Shown here piece after piece: positions 1 to 12,139 of a stretch of 64,000 nt of DNA (positions are counted from its first letter, which is position 1; every line of letters begins with the position of its first letter). The stretch spans positions 48,863,693-48,927,692 of the forward strand of contig NC_133103.1 in NCBI RefSeq assembly GCF_022965805.1. Reading direction: 5' to 3'. The DNA is from Primulina eburnea. Lineage: Eukaryota; Streptophyta; Magnoliopsida; Lamiales; Gesneriaceae. The position numbers and the translations under genes were made by a program. The notes under the pieces are model-generated. The model saw only the letters and a program-made list of their open reading frames with translations. It made no database searches and was not told the origin of the DNA.

Positions 1-710
1 CAGGTCGAAATGCGATAAAATTTAAAATATTTGATTTACATCAGTTATATAATGTTTATTAAAGAATCAACCACCTCTTTTAATACTTGTTTGATTGGAG
101 GGAAAAAAACATGTGCCTACCTAACCTTCAATGCGTTCCAAAAGACAATTTAAACAAATCAATGAAGTTGGAGTATTATTTTATTAGGTTAAACCTTCCA
201 CCTGTTTGAAAAGACAATTGAAATAAACATGATGTTGGAGTATTATTTTATTAGTTTATATTGTACTACAGCTAACTATTAATATTATATATTAATTTAA
301 GTTTATTTCGTCACGTTTCACACCTACAGAAAAATGTGGCATGTATTAGTGCTCAATTAATAATGCTAATTCTTTAATACCTTCAAGCCATCGCATTTAT
401 TGTTGCTCTAAACTTGAGTTTGACAAACTATGGGAGAAATCAAATAAGATTAATCTCCTTTAGTAACTTTTGAAAGTTTTATGTAATTTTTTTTTTTCAA
501 TTTTACTAATAAAAAAAGCGTCCAATCATTAAAAAATATCATTCAGAACATAATGTCACGGACTTCACCCTTGTGAAATGTCGATATCGGAAATAATTAT
601 ATTTAGTGTATCTCGTATGTAAAGATTATTTTTGAACGATTTGACGATAGGAAATTGCGAAGGATTATTATATTTGACTTACCAAACCTATCGGTTCTAA
701 CATTATAACA
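1..710. other. AT-rich intergenic DNA, no gene seen
   Basis: No convincing coding region is seen. The only structure is a degenerate tandem duplication at about 140-262: a unit beginning AAAAGACAATT and ending near GGAGTATTATTTTATTAG occurs twice with a period of about 71 bases. The rest is AT-rich without recognisable motifs. Confidence 0.5.
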
Positions 711-912
711 TGAGTAAGTCTCTTATTAGACGGTTTTACGAATTTTTATCTGTGAAACGGGTCAACTTTTATCTGTGAAACGGGTCAACTTTATCGATAT
801 TCACAATAAAAATTAATACTCTTAACATAAAAAATTAAATTTTTTTCATGAATACAAAAAAGAGATTCGTCTCACAAAATATGACTCGTGAGACCGTCTC
901 ATGCAAGTTTAT
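711..912. mobile_element. MITE of the GTGAGACGGTCTCA family, copy A
   Basis: This is a diverged copy of a repeat seen seven times in the window. It shares the blocks GTGAAACGGGTCAAC, ATTCACAATAAAAA, TACTCTTAACATAAAAAA and the right-hand end CGTGAGACCGTCTCATGC. A segment containing TTTTTATCTGTGAAACGGG is duplicated in tandem around 747-792, which makes this copy longer than the others. There is no coding capacity, so it would need a transposase in trans. Confidence 0.7.
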
Positions 913-3115
913 GATGATGATAATCACAAGAGAGATGGTTTCATTAAAACTTTTTTGTAAGTGACCAAATAGTTATGAATTAAGAATTTAATACTACGTG
1001 GAGTTAATATCGATGTTTTGGAAGATCTCGAACACATAATTTCTTATAGTTGTTGATTTCTTTCTTACCTTTTGAATTCTTTGAATAATCTTTTTTATTA
1101 TTTTTTGTCCTTTTTTCACTCTTACCCATTTGTTGAGCAATAATTTACTCCGGGAGACTGGATTTTATAATGATGGCTTAATACAATGCACAATTTAAAA
1201 ATATTATTAAATCAAAAATTGATAAAAAGTTGTCATACTTTGGTTTTGTCGCTCGAAAATCTTATTTATTCTCCGACCACCAAATCTTCGAGAAGATTTG
1301 AAGTTGGATCGAATAAATCGAAGACCTCGTGACAGAATCAACTGCCATGAATAATTTAATGAAGTAAAATACGTTTCTTCTGGATTTTTAACTATAAAAA
1401 ATTGTTAAATGTTACAATTTTAAAATCGTTTCGAGAAAATTAAAATATTTCCGATGTTGCATCCATTGCCAAAAATCCGTAGATTATTTATATATCAAAA
1501 AAAAAAGAGAAAAGAAACAAATATAGAGAACGAGAAAGAAAAATATTGCGAGTGAAAATATATTGAATAACATTAAAAAATCGGGCAGATCTTAATTTTT
1601 CTAGAGAAATAATCTTATAAACTATTTTTGTTTATATATATATATATACGTTTGAGATCTTTCTCGAAAATTTATCGAAAAGACTTGCAGAATATCTTGT
1701 ACGTTTTATATCTTGTAGCGGGAGAATGACTGCTTCCGAGAAAACAGATGGCCGGAGCAAATAACCAAATCTCAACCGAAAGAATACAATTAGAAAACAT
1801 ATATAGTAAACTGGGAGGATTCAACGAAGGAAATCAATTTAAATCCTGTATTTTCGAATCCAAAATTATGGAGGGATATCTACCATTTTCCCCAACCTCA
1901 ACCCAACAGAAAAAGGAAAAATGTCATCTCAATATGTACCGGGTACCACCCGACAAGGAAGCAAATTCCAACCCTCAAGGTAAACCCAGGAATGAGAACA
2001 AACACTGCCAAATTCATTCTCGTATAGCACAACGATTTGTTGGGCAGAAGCTTACTTGAGTAGATGAAATTCAGCACAAAGTGTGATGACTGCAAAATGT
2101 TCCGGATGACTCCGTGAACATACAACCTAAACAAACCTTTCTTTTATACACTTTAAAGGCGATTTCTTAGGTACATTTTAAGGAAGACGTCGTGTACACA
2201 CCGTTGGTAAACATCAACTCAACGATGCATTTGTTATCATCTCAATTCATGACTCCAAAGTTTACGCTAAAACCTTACAACCATAAATTTCACTGACCAA
2301 CACATCATTCTATTACAGTTCATAAGGTTCAACCTTAACAATAGAAAGAAATCAACTTGGCACGGGCACTGGGACATAAAACAGCTACTATTGGAATAAC
2401 ATTCTCTATTTACCCATGAAGATGATGCAATAACCTCATCGGTTGTTGATTGGGTCATCCTCTCCATCACAAACATCCTTGCACGAACTAAAGACAACCA
2501 AAAAAAGGCAAAAAGGGAAAAAAGCGAGGGGGGAAAGAGAGAGATGGGAAGTGAATAGCAAAACAACGAGAGCACGAAAATATTATTAAAGTAAAGCATC
2601 ATGCCCTGGTCGGAGAGAAAAAATGGAGATTAGTTACGTACTCATTCAAAGGGTGAATTAACAGAAACGATTGGATCTTTTAATATATTAATATTAAGAA
2701 GCAAGATTACATTAACAAACCACACAGAAATATGTGCAACTAACGTGCAAGTGCTTGGGATGTTACAGGCATCGTGAGGAGTAATTACACTGGACACTTT
2801 GTGTATCCTTACAAAAATAACTATGTTAAACAAATAGATAGAATGCAACGCCTAAAATGGGGATAATTAAGTAAAATTCATTCAACAGAGATAATCCGTA
2901 AACACATTGAATAATGAGCAGCAGAAGCGAAAATGAGAGAGAAGATCCTCCCTAATTATCTTTGTTTTCCAATATAAATGAAAAGTAGTGTTATAATGAA
3001 ATAAAATGAAGGAAATACCTGTTAAAAAAGAATAATGACTGAACAACAAATTAATCAACCCACCCGCCACATCTGACTTGATATCGGCCTTAAGAGTACC
3101 TTGACCAAACAACTT
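913..3115. other. AT-rich region without a supported gene
   Basis: Short open frames exist on both strands but none shows a domain, codon bias or splice structure. A run of TA repeats (about 1633-1648) resembles a TATA-like stretch upstream of a 103-codon plus-strand frame at 1748-2059; I could not support that frame as a gene. The right-hand part may belong to the distal 3' UTR of the minus-strand RNA-binding protein gene, but no polyadenylation site could be fixed. Confidence 0.4.
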
Positions 3116-3205
3116 TCAAGAGGAAGAGGAAGAAAAAAAGGGTATGGAAAGAAAAGGAAAAAAAATGAAAGAAAAAGGAAAATGGGAGAAAGAGAAAAGA
3201 TAAAC
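3116..3205 (+). repeat. polypurine tract
   Basis: About 90 bases on the plus strand are almost only A and G, in a pattern of GAAAGAAAAAGGAAAA-like blocks. It lies downstream of the RNA-binding protein gene. Such tracts are simple-sequence DNA; no function is claimed. Confidence 0.6.
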
Positions 3206-4065
3206 ATAAAGACGAGGAAAAGTAAGTAGAAAATACAGTACAATTATCAACAAAATATTATTGTTTAGATATATCCTAATGCAACAATTGTAGCTAATAC
3301 TCCCAAATCATGGAGCATACTACACACGCAACAATGAACCTTCTGCTACATCGGCAAATGCGGTTGTTGCATACCTTTCAGTTACAATCAGAGAAATTCA
3401 GCAGATCCAAATCAACTGATTGAGCAACAAGAAGCAGCAGTCCAAATACCTGCATCTTCATGTGTTGTAACAGGCCCACCAAACCAATAAATTTATATTA
3501 AAAAGATTTATATCAACCATATCACACAAAATCATCAATCCAACGGTACTAGTCAATCAGCTGTTCAGCAAGGAAAGGAAACAAGGCCACGTTCCTGAAT
3601 CCAGGGCTAACTCATAAAATTGAACTTAGTTTGCTAGGGAATTCATTAAATTAAAATTTAATGATTTCCTATAAAAAAAATTAAAAAAATAAATATAAGT
3701 TTGATGTATGGTGGATGAAATTTTACAAGGTAAAGGAATCACACTTAACCAACATCAATTCTTGAATATAATAACACAACCATTAATATCAAGTAGTTTG
3801 GAAAATACATTTCATGATTGGATCAGCGAAACACACTTCTTGAAGTGTTTTAAAAAGAGCAAGCAAGTCTCCAGACTTCATCGTTAATCTATTCAACCTC
3901 AGACCTGCAAAAGAAACAAAGAGCACATTCATCACTTCAAGAGATAAACCACCTAATTGTATTGACCATCAAATAAGAAGGCCCGAGTTCTTGAAGGATC
4001 CTTTCTCCCAGTTAATCACATGTTGGTTATCAACCCATACACCTCTTGAAAGCAGTCCGTCTAGC
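3206..4065 (-). other. probable 3' UTR of the RNA-binding protein gene
   Basis: The stretch follows the stop codon at 4066. On the minus strand a good acceptor (CTTTTGCAG) ends near 3907. With a donor-like GTGTATGG near 4046 it would make a short intron just after the stop. A second donor-like AAAGGTATGCAAC lies near 3378. A spliced 3' UTR is plausible but no poly(A) signal could be assigned with certainty. Confidence 0.35.
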
Positions 4066-7000
4066 CTAAGGTTCAACAATGTGACTTTGTTGATGACCAC
4101 TTCTTTGATCATCATCCTCATCTCTTTCAAAAATATTCTGCGAATCATCCAGCCTGTGCACAGAGACATCACCATGTGTGATTAATATTTCATTCTTATT
4201 TTTAATAACATTATCTTCATGTTCCACAGGATCAGTATCACTTAATTTATGATTATTTTCTTCTGAGATAGACCCCGAGGGCTTTCTGTGTTTGGACTTG
4301 TGGTAATCTGAACGCTTACTGCCTTTATGTTGCTTTCCTTCAGTAGATCTTGATCTGGAATGCATTCTATCCTGGTATTTTGATTTCTCTTCTCTGGCCC
4401 CTTCCGATCTTTCATTTGGCCGACGCTTATCTTCCTGGGATCTGGACCTCGAGCTCCTTCTGCGTTTCGATCTGCTTTCTTCCGGAACTCTCGGAGAAGA
4501 TCTACGTCCATGAGTTCGATCATCTACGGAGGTTGATCTGGAGCGTCTTTGACTCCGATATTTAGACTTTTCTGCTCTTCTTCTGTCTTTTTTATCACTA
4601 GAGTGATGCTTAACTTCAAGAGACCCTGACCTAGAGCGCCTTCTCTGTTTTGATTTAATCTCATCATCCCCTGAAGATGAAGACCTGATCCTATGATGCC
4701 GAGGAGATCTTGAATAATGACGGGATGACTTTGTTGTTCTATCTTTTGGATTAATTCGGCGCCCCTTTGGTGAACTTGAATCAACTCGATGAGAACTTCT
4801 AGTTTGAGGGCTCACACTTCTGCTCCTGTTTCTCCTTGAAACAGGTGAAAGGCTTTCACGCAACCTATCTGAGTCCCTTCTTCTACCTCTATCACTGCGA
4901 TCCCTACTATCCCTGAAATATCTTCGTTCTTTTTCATTGCTCATGTAATGACGAAATCTCCTAGGTGATCTGGATCTGTAACCACGAGCTCGGCGAGTTG
5001 GAGGCGAGAATGAGCGAGACCTCCTCCTCGACCGGTAATTCACAGGAGATGCTGACTTGGACCTAGATCTTGACTTTGTTCGAGTAGCAGAAGGTGACCT
5101 GATACAGACGTCAATAAGTGAAGTAACTAAAAATTCAATGTTCTTTCCTTGAGAAATAAAGAATAACTGTATAATATATATGATATATATCATACATAAA
5201 GTATATCTAAATTATCTACAAACTGCTAATTTCCAAGGAAAAAAACTTAACATACAAGATAAATAAATCCCAAATCAGGAAAAACATGCAGTTAATGAAC
5301 TGTAGTAAAGAGAAGATCGTTACCAAAAATTACTCATGTTTTTTAACTGTATCAGTAAATTCAGTACAATAGCAAAAGATATAAAAAGAAGCCTATGACA
5401 TTTTAGAAAACAAAATATTAGTTCTTCCTTATTGGTATCATTATATAGGATACAGCTTAAAGATCAATTTAAAACCAGCAGCAAGAGAAAAACATGCGAT
5501 AAGAGAACTGAAGGGTAGTTCCTGAATTTAATCGGGGTATGACTAAAAATTTAGCATGTGTGATGCCAGTGCATACCTGTACTCAACAGAACTCGACCGA
5601 TTTTTTTATAAAGTTAAAACTAAGAGTAAAGTTTTCAAATTATTGTTATGACAGGAGCAAACTAACCAACTGCTTTTCGAATGTAATAAAAACCAGACAG
5701 GAAACATATTCCAGGCCACTGTCATTAGAATGTCAATAATACAGTACATATAAGTGCATTGACTCCCATAATATGCATAGAGGTGATTTCGAGAATATTT
5801 TGGATCCCCATTTAAGTTTCAAACCCATTTTATTTCACAAATAAAATTGCATCTTAAAAACTTCGCCTCCAAGGCCCCTCCAAATTTATTGATAGCAAAC
5901 TTTCCTGACAGTAACCAATCAAAGGCCACTGAGATCAAAAGCAACATACCTTGATTTTTTATCAGAATCCTTTTCTTCAATAACCAGTCCATCTGCTTGC
6001 ATCTTTTTAGTTATTTCTGCAGCCCTGGCGGCAGCTAAGTCAGTTGCAGACTTCATGGTTGCAGCTCTGTTAGCAGCCTGTTGTGCTGTAAGTGCTTGCT
6101 GCATCAACAGAGCCTGCTGAAATTGCATTTGTTGCATTGCAACAGCTTGCTGCATCACCAAAGGCAGAGATGATGAAGCCAGTGGTGAATTCAAAACAGG
6201 CTTAGGCGGAAGTGATTTAGCCATTTCGACATTCAGAGGACGACCCCCAACATCCATATTATTCAATGCCAAGGCAGCTGTAGCTTCTTCAGGTTTTGAG
6301 TATTCAATGTAAGCGAAATGTTTTGAATCAGTGATATTGCATTCAACAACTGTGCCACCAAGGCCAAAGAGTTGTTTTAACTGATCCACGGTCAGAAGTG
6401 GGCTGAGATTGCTAATTTGCACAGTTTTTTTAAGGGAATCAGCCTTTCCTTTTTTATCAGCTGATCCAGATAGATTAAAAGAATAAATAAGTACAAATTA
6501 TCAAAATTATTCAGAATCAGTATTGACAAGACAAGTTAACAAATCTAATGACAAAAAATATCGACGGCATAGCAAAATCGAAACCGTAAAAAATGAGGTA
6601 AATCAAAATAAATAGCGTTAACAAAAACATAAATAAAAAATCAAGCAAGTCTCTGATTTTATGTTATTTAACAATTATTCATAGGAACTCAAAACTTTCA
6701 AGACTACATTGGTGGAGCTTGGGGAGTGAAATTCTTACCAGAGGAGTCTTTTGAGGAATTAGCTTGGACCTGCGCAGCATGGGCTTGAAGAGCCTGGGCG
6801 GCAACAATTGCCTGAGCAGCAGCCATTGCAGCAGCAGAAGGTGCCATTGGCACTTGACTAAGGGTTCCCATGGTAGTGGTTGCAGCTAGTGCAGTCATCA
6901 ACAGATTGTGAGGCGGGTGACTAAACTTGCAATCAGTTTTCGCACACCGCCCACTAAGATACTCTCGACAAATTTCGCCAAGAGATTGCCCAATTCCGGG

Positions 7001-9258
7001 CAAAATTGCTCCACCAGAGGCCCCAGAAACAACACCTGGAATCATGCCAAGCAACCCAGGAAAAGCACCAGATACAGAACCAGAATAATTTGGCATATTC
7101 GGCATGGTCTGGTTAACTAAATTCGGAAATGAAGCTGCTGGAGCCATCCCAAGAAGCCCTCCAGAGGGTGTCCCTGTATAAAAGAACTGCGATGTTCAGA
7201 TTTGTACCACGTAGTTATTGATAAAATTTCTTCCTAGCCACCAAAAATGCACTGAAGAAAAAGATATCGATTGATACAAATCAAGCGATGAGGCTGATGA
7301 TATATATTTAGAAGATTAAGATTATTATGACACTTGATATTTCATCTATTACATTTTTAAAGACTAATTATTTTATTTTTATTTTTTGATAATATTTTGT
7401 TTATTGCGTTTTTTTTCCATACAGTGTGCGCTTCTCTTCGCGCTTTAAGGCCCAAGACATTGAGCGCTTTTTTGTGCTTCGCACTTTTGACAACGACGAT
7501 CAAAATCAAACAAGAAGAAGTTAAAAAATTCACAACAGTTGTTTTCAGCAACCAAAATTATTCAAGATTAATAAAAACTGAAGACCACAAATCATGCTTT
7601 GTTTATATGCACACAATAAAGAAGCCCATTGAAACACATCCAGCATCAGATCCAAGGGTTGAACTGGAATTTTGTCCACTCAAGAGTTACCAGCAGATAA
7701 AAATCTTATTTCCTTTGTCTAAAACCTTGGCAAAAATTGAAACTAGGATCCTCTTAGAAAAATTTAATGAAAAACAAAGGAAAAAATGTTTTTTGCTTTG
7801 AACAGTTTAGGTTATGGAAGCTGAATTTCCTTTTGGTTCACCCCGTAAACGGCTTTCCTTTTTTAAACCCATTTTAATGTTATTTGAAAACAAATTTGAT
7901 CTTTTTTTTTGAAACAGTAGTTTCTGGTTTGAATAGTTTTCAAAGATAGAACTTCACTTCGGAAATTTTCAAAAGGCTTGTGACCATCAAAGCTAATACA
8001 CAAGCTATGTACCTACTTGGGTGAATAACAATTGCTACACAACATAACATATAAACTACAGAACATACAGCTTACAAGCATTGGTAAGTGACGCTTCTAC
8101 AAACAAAAAGACCTAATTATTCAGACAGCAAACAAGTCCGAACATTATGCTATTAACGATTAGGAAGATGTGCACGTAACATACAATACACAAAGCTTAT
8201 ATTCATTCCTTGATATATGAATAGTGTGTTTACCGTTCCTACACGTACGAGTTGTAACATAAAGTCTTTTAGAAACTAACAGGATTACTACACATTCAAA
8301 TAAAAATTTTGAAAGCTTTGACGCCTTTCTGTAGAATGATTTATCATATTTCATGATCAATAAGAAAAACAATACCACATTAAAACATCAACATGATTAC
8401 ACAAAGTAATACGTGGATAAGAAGTTAAGCACATATATATAGACAAGTTGGCTAGCATTGAAGCTCCAAATTTTACTTCAAGGTTCCAAAATTTACGTCA
8501 AGGGTTATCTTTCGCTATTCAATCAGAACAGTAGTGCAAGATAGAGCTTTAAATACATGCATAAAAGTAGCAGATGCCGGAAGGATTCCTAATCTTGGGG
8601 GCCAATTTTACCACCGTATACAAAAATGTGCACTTCCAAATCCAAAAAGCAAAAAGAGAAGAGGAAACCACATACCAGTGCTGAAAAAAACAGGGAACGG
8701 ACTGCCCATAATTGGCTTCCCATTGCACTCAACATTCACCATATAATTCCCTCTCTTAGGCACAACATATGTCACGCTATACGTCCCATCACCCATATCC
8801 TTAACTATCCCATTCTGGTCCGAACCCCCAACCCCCATCCCCGGAGCAATCCTCACCACCACGTTAGCCCCTCCCCGTGTCACATTCCTCCCATCACTGT
8901 CTTTTGTGACGACAGCAAACGTCGCCCCCACACACGCCGTCCCGCCCGCAATGCCCGCACCCTGCGCCATACACCTAGCAGGGTCCACGGGACCCGCAGG
9001 GCGTGTGTTCTCCGATGATTTATCGTCATCAGAATCAGAATCCTCGGAGGATAACACGGCGGAAGCGGCTTCAAGTTGTTGGGTCTGGGATTTGTTGAAG
9101 GTGGCTTCAAATGCGGCTTTGGCGGCGGCGGTCTTCTCTGCTTCGCTTTTCAGCTTGGCTTCCTCAGCTTGCTTCATCCATATCGGCTGCTTGGCGACTG
9201 CCGTTGCCGCCACAACCAGGTTGTTGGAGTTGTTGTTATTGATGCTTCGATCGGCCAT
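4066..9258 (-). CDS. RRM/RS-rich RNA-binding protein with filamin repeat and CCCH finger (IRR-like)
   Basis: Four exons (9258-8676, 7173-6739, 6460-5950, 5098-4066) join in phase through GT-AG introns to 853 residues. Exon 1 has an alanine/lysine helix, an acidic serine stretch (about 70-80) and a filamin/ABP280-like Ig repeat (about 90-193; DGTYSVTYVVPKRGNY, then GKPIMGSPF). Exon 2 has a C-x7-C-x4-C-x3-H zinc finger (about 263-280). Exon 3 has an RRM (about 353-422; RNP2-like VQISNL, RNP1-like KHFAYIEY) and an A/M/Q-rich helix. Exon 4 is an arginine/serine-rich region with many RSRS and SPR motifs, then an acidic tail. RRM plus RS content points to nuclear pre-mRNA splicing. From memory the order resembles Arabidopsis At3g23900 (IRR), a splicing regulator in immunity; I could not align them. 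ATG 9258 is the first in frame. An AACCCTAA box lies just upstream (about 9282-9289). The stop in exon 4 could be bypassed by an unseen splice. Confidence 0.85.
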
Positions 9259-9732
9259 GGGACTGCAATCACGAATAAGCGAACCCTAATTTCAGGGGAC
9301 GTCCGAGAGAACAGGGAAGAGACTATTCGGCAATAATCAGGGATTAGAGTGATATTTCAAGTAAGTAGGGGGTCTTTTAAAAAGAAGCCTTTAAAGTAGA
9401 TAACTAAGACTAAAAGGGTCAATAGTTAATTTTGTGGGATTAAAATTATAGTCTTTTTTACTTTTGACCCGTTTACCCGTAGTTTGGATTTGGTTTTGGT
9501 AAATTTTGATTCGAAAAAATCAAATTATTTTATTTAGGTTCAATTTAGTTTAGTTTTATTGTATTACTATTTAGTTTTAAAAAATCAAATATTTGATAAT
9601 TAAATAAAACTAACAATTTAAAACAAATATAATCGAAAAATAATAACATAATGAAATATAACAAATGATTACAAACATTCATGAGGTAAGCTTTGCATTA
9701 AAGTCCACGGCGATTTGAATGATTGAGTAGGG
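9259..9732 (-). promoter_or_regulatory. upstream region of the RNA-binding protein gene
   Basis: This is the 5' UTR and promoter side of the minus-strand gene. The first 80 bases contain AACCCTAA (about 9282-9289), a telo-box-like motif often seen in 5' regions of plant RNA and translation genes. No clear TATA box was fixed. Beyond about 9420 the sequence is AT-rich and ends at a MITE. Confidence 0.35.
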
Positions 9733-9907
9733 CTCTTGTGAGACAATCTTATGAATCTTTTTATGTGAGATAGGTCAACCATACCGATATTTACAATAAA
9801 AAGTAATATTCTTAGCATAAAAAACAATATTTTTCATGGATGATCCAAATAAGAGATCCTTCTCACAAAATACGACTCATGACACTGTCTCACACAAGTG
9901 TTTGCTT
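9733..9907. mobile_element. MITE of the GTGAGACGGTCTCA family, copy B
   Basis: The copy is recognised by the ordered blocks GTGAGATAGGTCAACC, TACAATAAAAAGTAATATTC, CTTAGCATAAAAAACAATA, ATGGATGATCCAAATAAGAG and CTGTCTCACACAAGTGTTTG. It is about 175 bases long. The left terminus is mutated (GTGAGACAATCTTATG), so the palindromic TIR core is intact only in part. Confidence 0.75.
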
Positions 9908-10224
9908 AAATTATTTAACATTACTCTTTTAACTATTTTAACATATTATATATAAAAATTTAACTATATTAATATTTATTGTTGTTATTATATATAAATT
10001 GATCGGTTCAATTTTTTCGCTTTTTAAAATTTAAATTTAACCGAACAAATCAAAATTATCAAAATTAAAATTGAAACCAACCTAAAAAATGTTTGCACCA
10101 AGCCAAATTTACGATCCAGTCAGATTTTTCAGTTTAAACCATTTAATGAACAACCCTAAGTTAAAATGCAAAATTGGAAGATTCACACTTCTAATAGAAT
10201 GTCTCTTGTTATCCAATTTCGCAT

Positions 10225-10352
10225 ATCTATTTTTATGATACGAGTATACTCGTTTTATATTTAAAGTAAAAAATAATATTTTCATCAACTGGATCAGGTT
10301 GGAGATCCGTTTCACAAAATTAACATGTGAGACCGTCTCATATGAGTTTTTG
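10225..10352. mobile_element. partial MITE of the GTGAGACGGTCTCA family, copy C
   Basis: Only the right half is clear: AAAAAATAATATTTTCAT, then GGAGATCCGTTTCACAAAA and GTGAGACCGTCTCATATGAG. The left half is not recognisable. It sits about 150 bases from the 3' end of the first NLR pseudogene. Confidence 0.6.
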
Positions 10353-10496
10353 TGTTTTTTTAATAAATAATATTCTTATCTATTCTTATTCTTATCTATT
10401 ATTCAATAAATATCAGTTTTTTTAGAACATGTGAAATATTAATAAGGATCGACATTATCACTGTTAGACCACTTCTCTCGGCTTGCTATTAACTAC

Positions 10497-12139
10497 TACG
10501 AGTTTAGTTTCACTTTCCTCTCCAAGCATTTCCTTTCGCTGAGGATTCGACAGCATGGCTACACAAATGCAACTTGATTATTTCAAGAGTCGGGATTTCT
10601 CGTATTCCAGATGGGATTGCCTCCAAGGCAGAGCATTGTAGGAGCAAGAGGTGGCGGAGTCGTTGAAATTGGTAATCTTCGGCTCGCCACTCCTTTAGAT
10701 CCCATGAAGATTCAATAGATAGGAATTTCAGTCGTGGGAATTTGTCTTCTTTCGGCTCACACGATGGTTCTTTGAAGGCTCTGCTCTTCAGTTTCAGAAC
10801 TTCAAGATTGGGCAATGTGCCAATGATGGTCATTTTCTCCCATGGAATTACAGAGCCTACCAAAACACAACTTTGTTAACGAAGGCGGGAAGAGGTTGTT
10901 TCGGACAAGAGTTCCGTCAGGCTCGGGGTAGAACATGCATAGTAAAGATTCGAGTTCACGCAGATGGACAAGATTGTTAAGACAATAAAACGACCAGTCA
11001 TTTGATTCCTTCGTGAACCTAATATTCAGCCTTTTGAGATTCAAAATTCTTCCGAGGACCTCCTCCGTACACCTAAAATCTGTTGTGTATGAAAGTGTTC
11101 CAAGGCCTTTAAAATCCCTTGTGTCTGTTTTTCTGACACGAAAATTAAGAACTTCTGGTAGATGAAAGTGATAGATCTGAAGATGTCTTAACTGTGGCAT
11201 CTCCCAGATTTCAAGATGTCGAGTTATTTCGTCTACGGTTTGAACAATTAAATTTTGTAGATTCCATGGTCTTGATATAAGGAGGGACTTGATTAACGTA
11301 TCCGAGCTCAGGGTATCTCAAGTTAACAAGATCTAAAACTTGTACTGGGAACTCATTGGTTTCCAATGTACCGACACACAATACCTTGAGCAATCCTGAG
11401 ATCACTCTAAGGATTGATGACGTACCACCAGTAATATAGATCAAGGAATGGATAAGTGGCATTGCTGTGATTATATTGCAAATGTATCTGTCGTCTCCTT
11501 TGTCGGAAGAATCAATGCCCTCACGATCTTCACCATCATCATCAGAGCCATCAATAGACTCCAAGACATCGCTGTTCTCCAATTTTCGTCATCTGAATCA
11601 GTACCTGGAGAAGCTTCATCATCTGAATGACTACCATGAATTAAAGCGAAATAGCCCAAATCATCAGTAGGACGAGGAGCTTCATCATCTGAAGTCTGAA
11701 CCACTACCGTCAGTCAAAGCAACATCAGCCAAGTCATTCTCATCATTGTTGTTGTCATCTCCTGCAATATTTGGATCGATAAACAGGCATCGTTAACTAT
11801 TTGATTCTTAGATACAAAAGGGCTCATAGCTATTCAAGACACAAAGAAAGTTATCTTTCTGAGCCTTTTGCGTGATACGTCCTTCAAAAGATCGTGGATT
11901 CCACGAAACTCTAGCGCCTCAAATGAATCTAAAGGCGAACAAAGATAAGATTTCCATCAATAAGTTCTGGCAAGTACTCCATTGCAACCACCTCAACAGA
12001 ATTAGATCTACTCCATTTCACAAATCCCTCAGCAACCCATATAGCCAGATCATACTAGCTATTTTTATGTCAGGATAATGTTGTGGAAAAAATCCGATAT
12101 AAAGATAACATGCTTTCAAATGACGCAGCAAGTTGCTAT
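10497..12139 (-). pseudogene. decayed NLR (R1 / late-blight-resistance-like) fragment
   Basis: Read on the minus strand from 12139 this starts inside the NB-ARC domain at the RNBS-D region (LLRHLKACYLYIGFF, compare LPHHLKACFLYFGSF in the second NLR). It then continues through degraded winged-helix and LRR sequence to a C-terminal LRR block (IGTLPNLEVLKLKSRAF, then EAIPSGIREIPTLEIIKL). The whole N-terminal part (coiled coil, P-loop, kinase 2, GLPL) is missing. Several frameshifts and stops split it into frames at 11582-11211, 11200-10802 and 10863-10510. Its upstream edge coincides with an LTR-like sequence starting at 12140, so an insertion or deletion there may have removed the 5' half. Relatedness to the other two NLRs is clear from shared LRR wording. 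Confidence 0.85.
11478..11765 (-). repeat. acidic Asp/Ser-rich expansion inside the NLR pseudogene
   Basis: Between the position of the MHD-like motif and the first LRR, the pseudogene has a stretch coding for repeated SDDE-like units (SDDEAPRPTDD, HSDDEASPGTDSDDE, GSDDDGEDREG) across two frames. In the intact NLR at 33918-36473 the same place holds only a short loop (NIEEDDGSS). The DNA repeats units related to TCAGATGATGAAGCT. It looks like local expansion of a short acidic seed. Confidence 0.65.

Noticed and set aside
1748..2134. 103-codon plus-strand frame and 78-codon minus-strand frame over the same DNA
   Set aside because: No domain, no splice support and ordinary AT-rich context; overlapping frames on both strands are expected by chance.
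4242..4784. Other-frame ORFs across the RS-rich exon (for example 4242-4523 and 4524-4784)
   Set aside because: They are shadows of the RS-rich coding exon, whose repetitive codons keep other frames open.
7397..7801. 134-codon plus-strand frame inside intron 1 of the RNA-binding protein gene
   Set aside because: No recognisable domain and it lies wholly within a well-supported intron; likely chance.
8626..9336. Several long frames antisense to exon 1 of the RNA-binding protein gene
   Set aside because: They mirror a GC-richer exon; the minus-strand reading gives a clear filamin repeat and joins in phase with the next exons.
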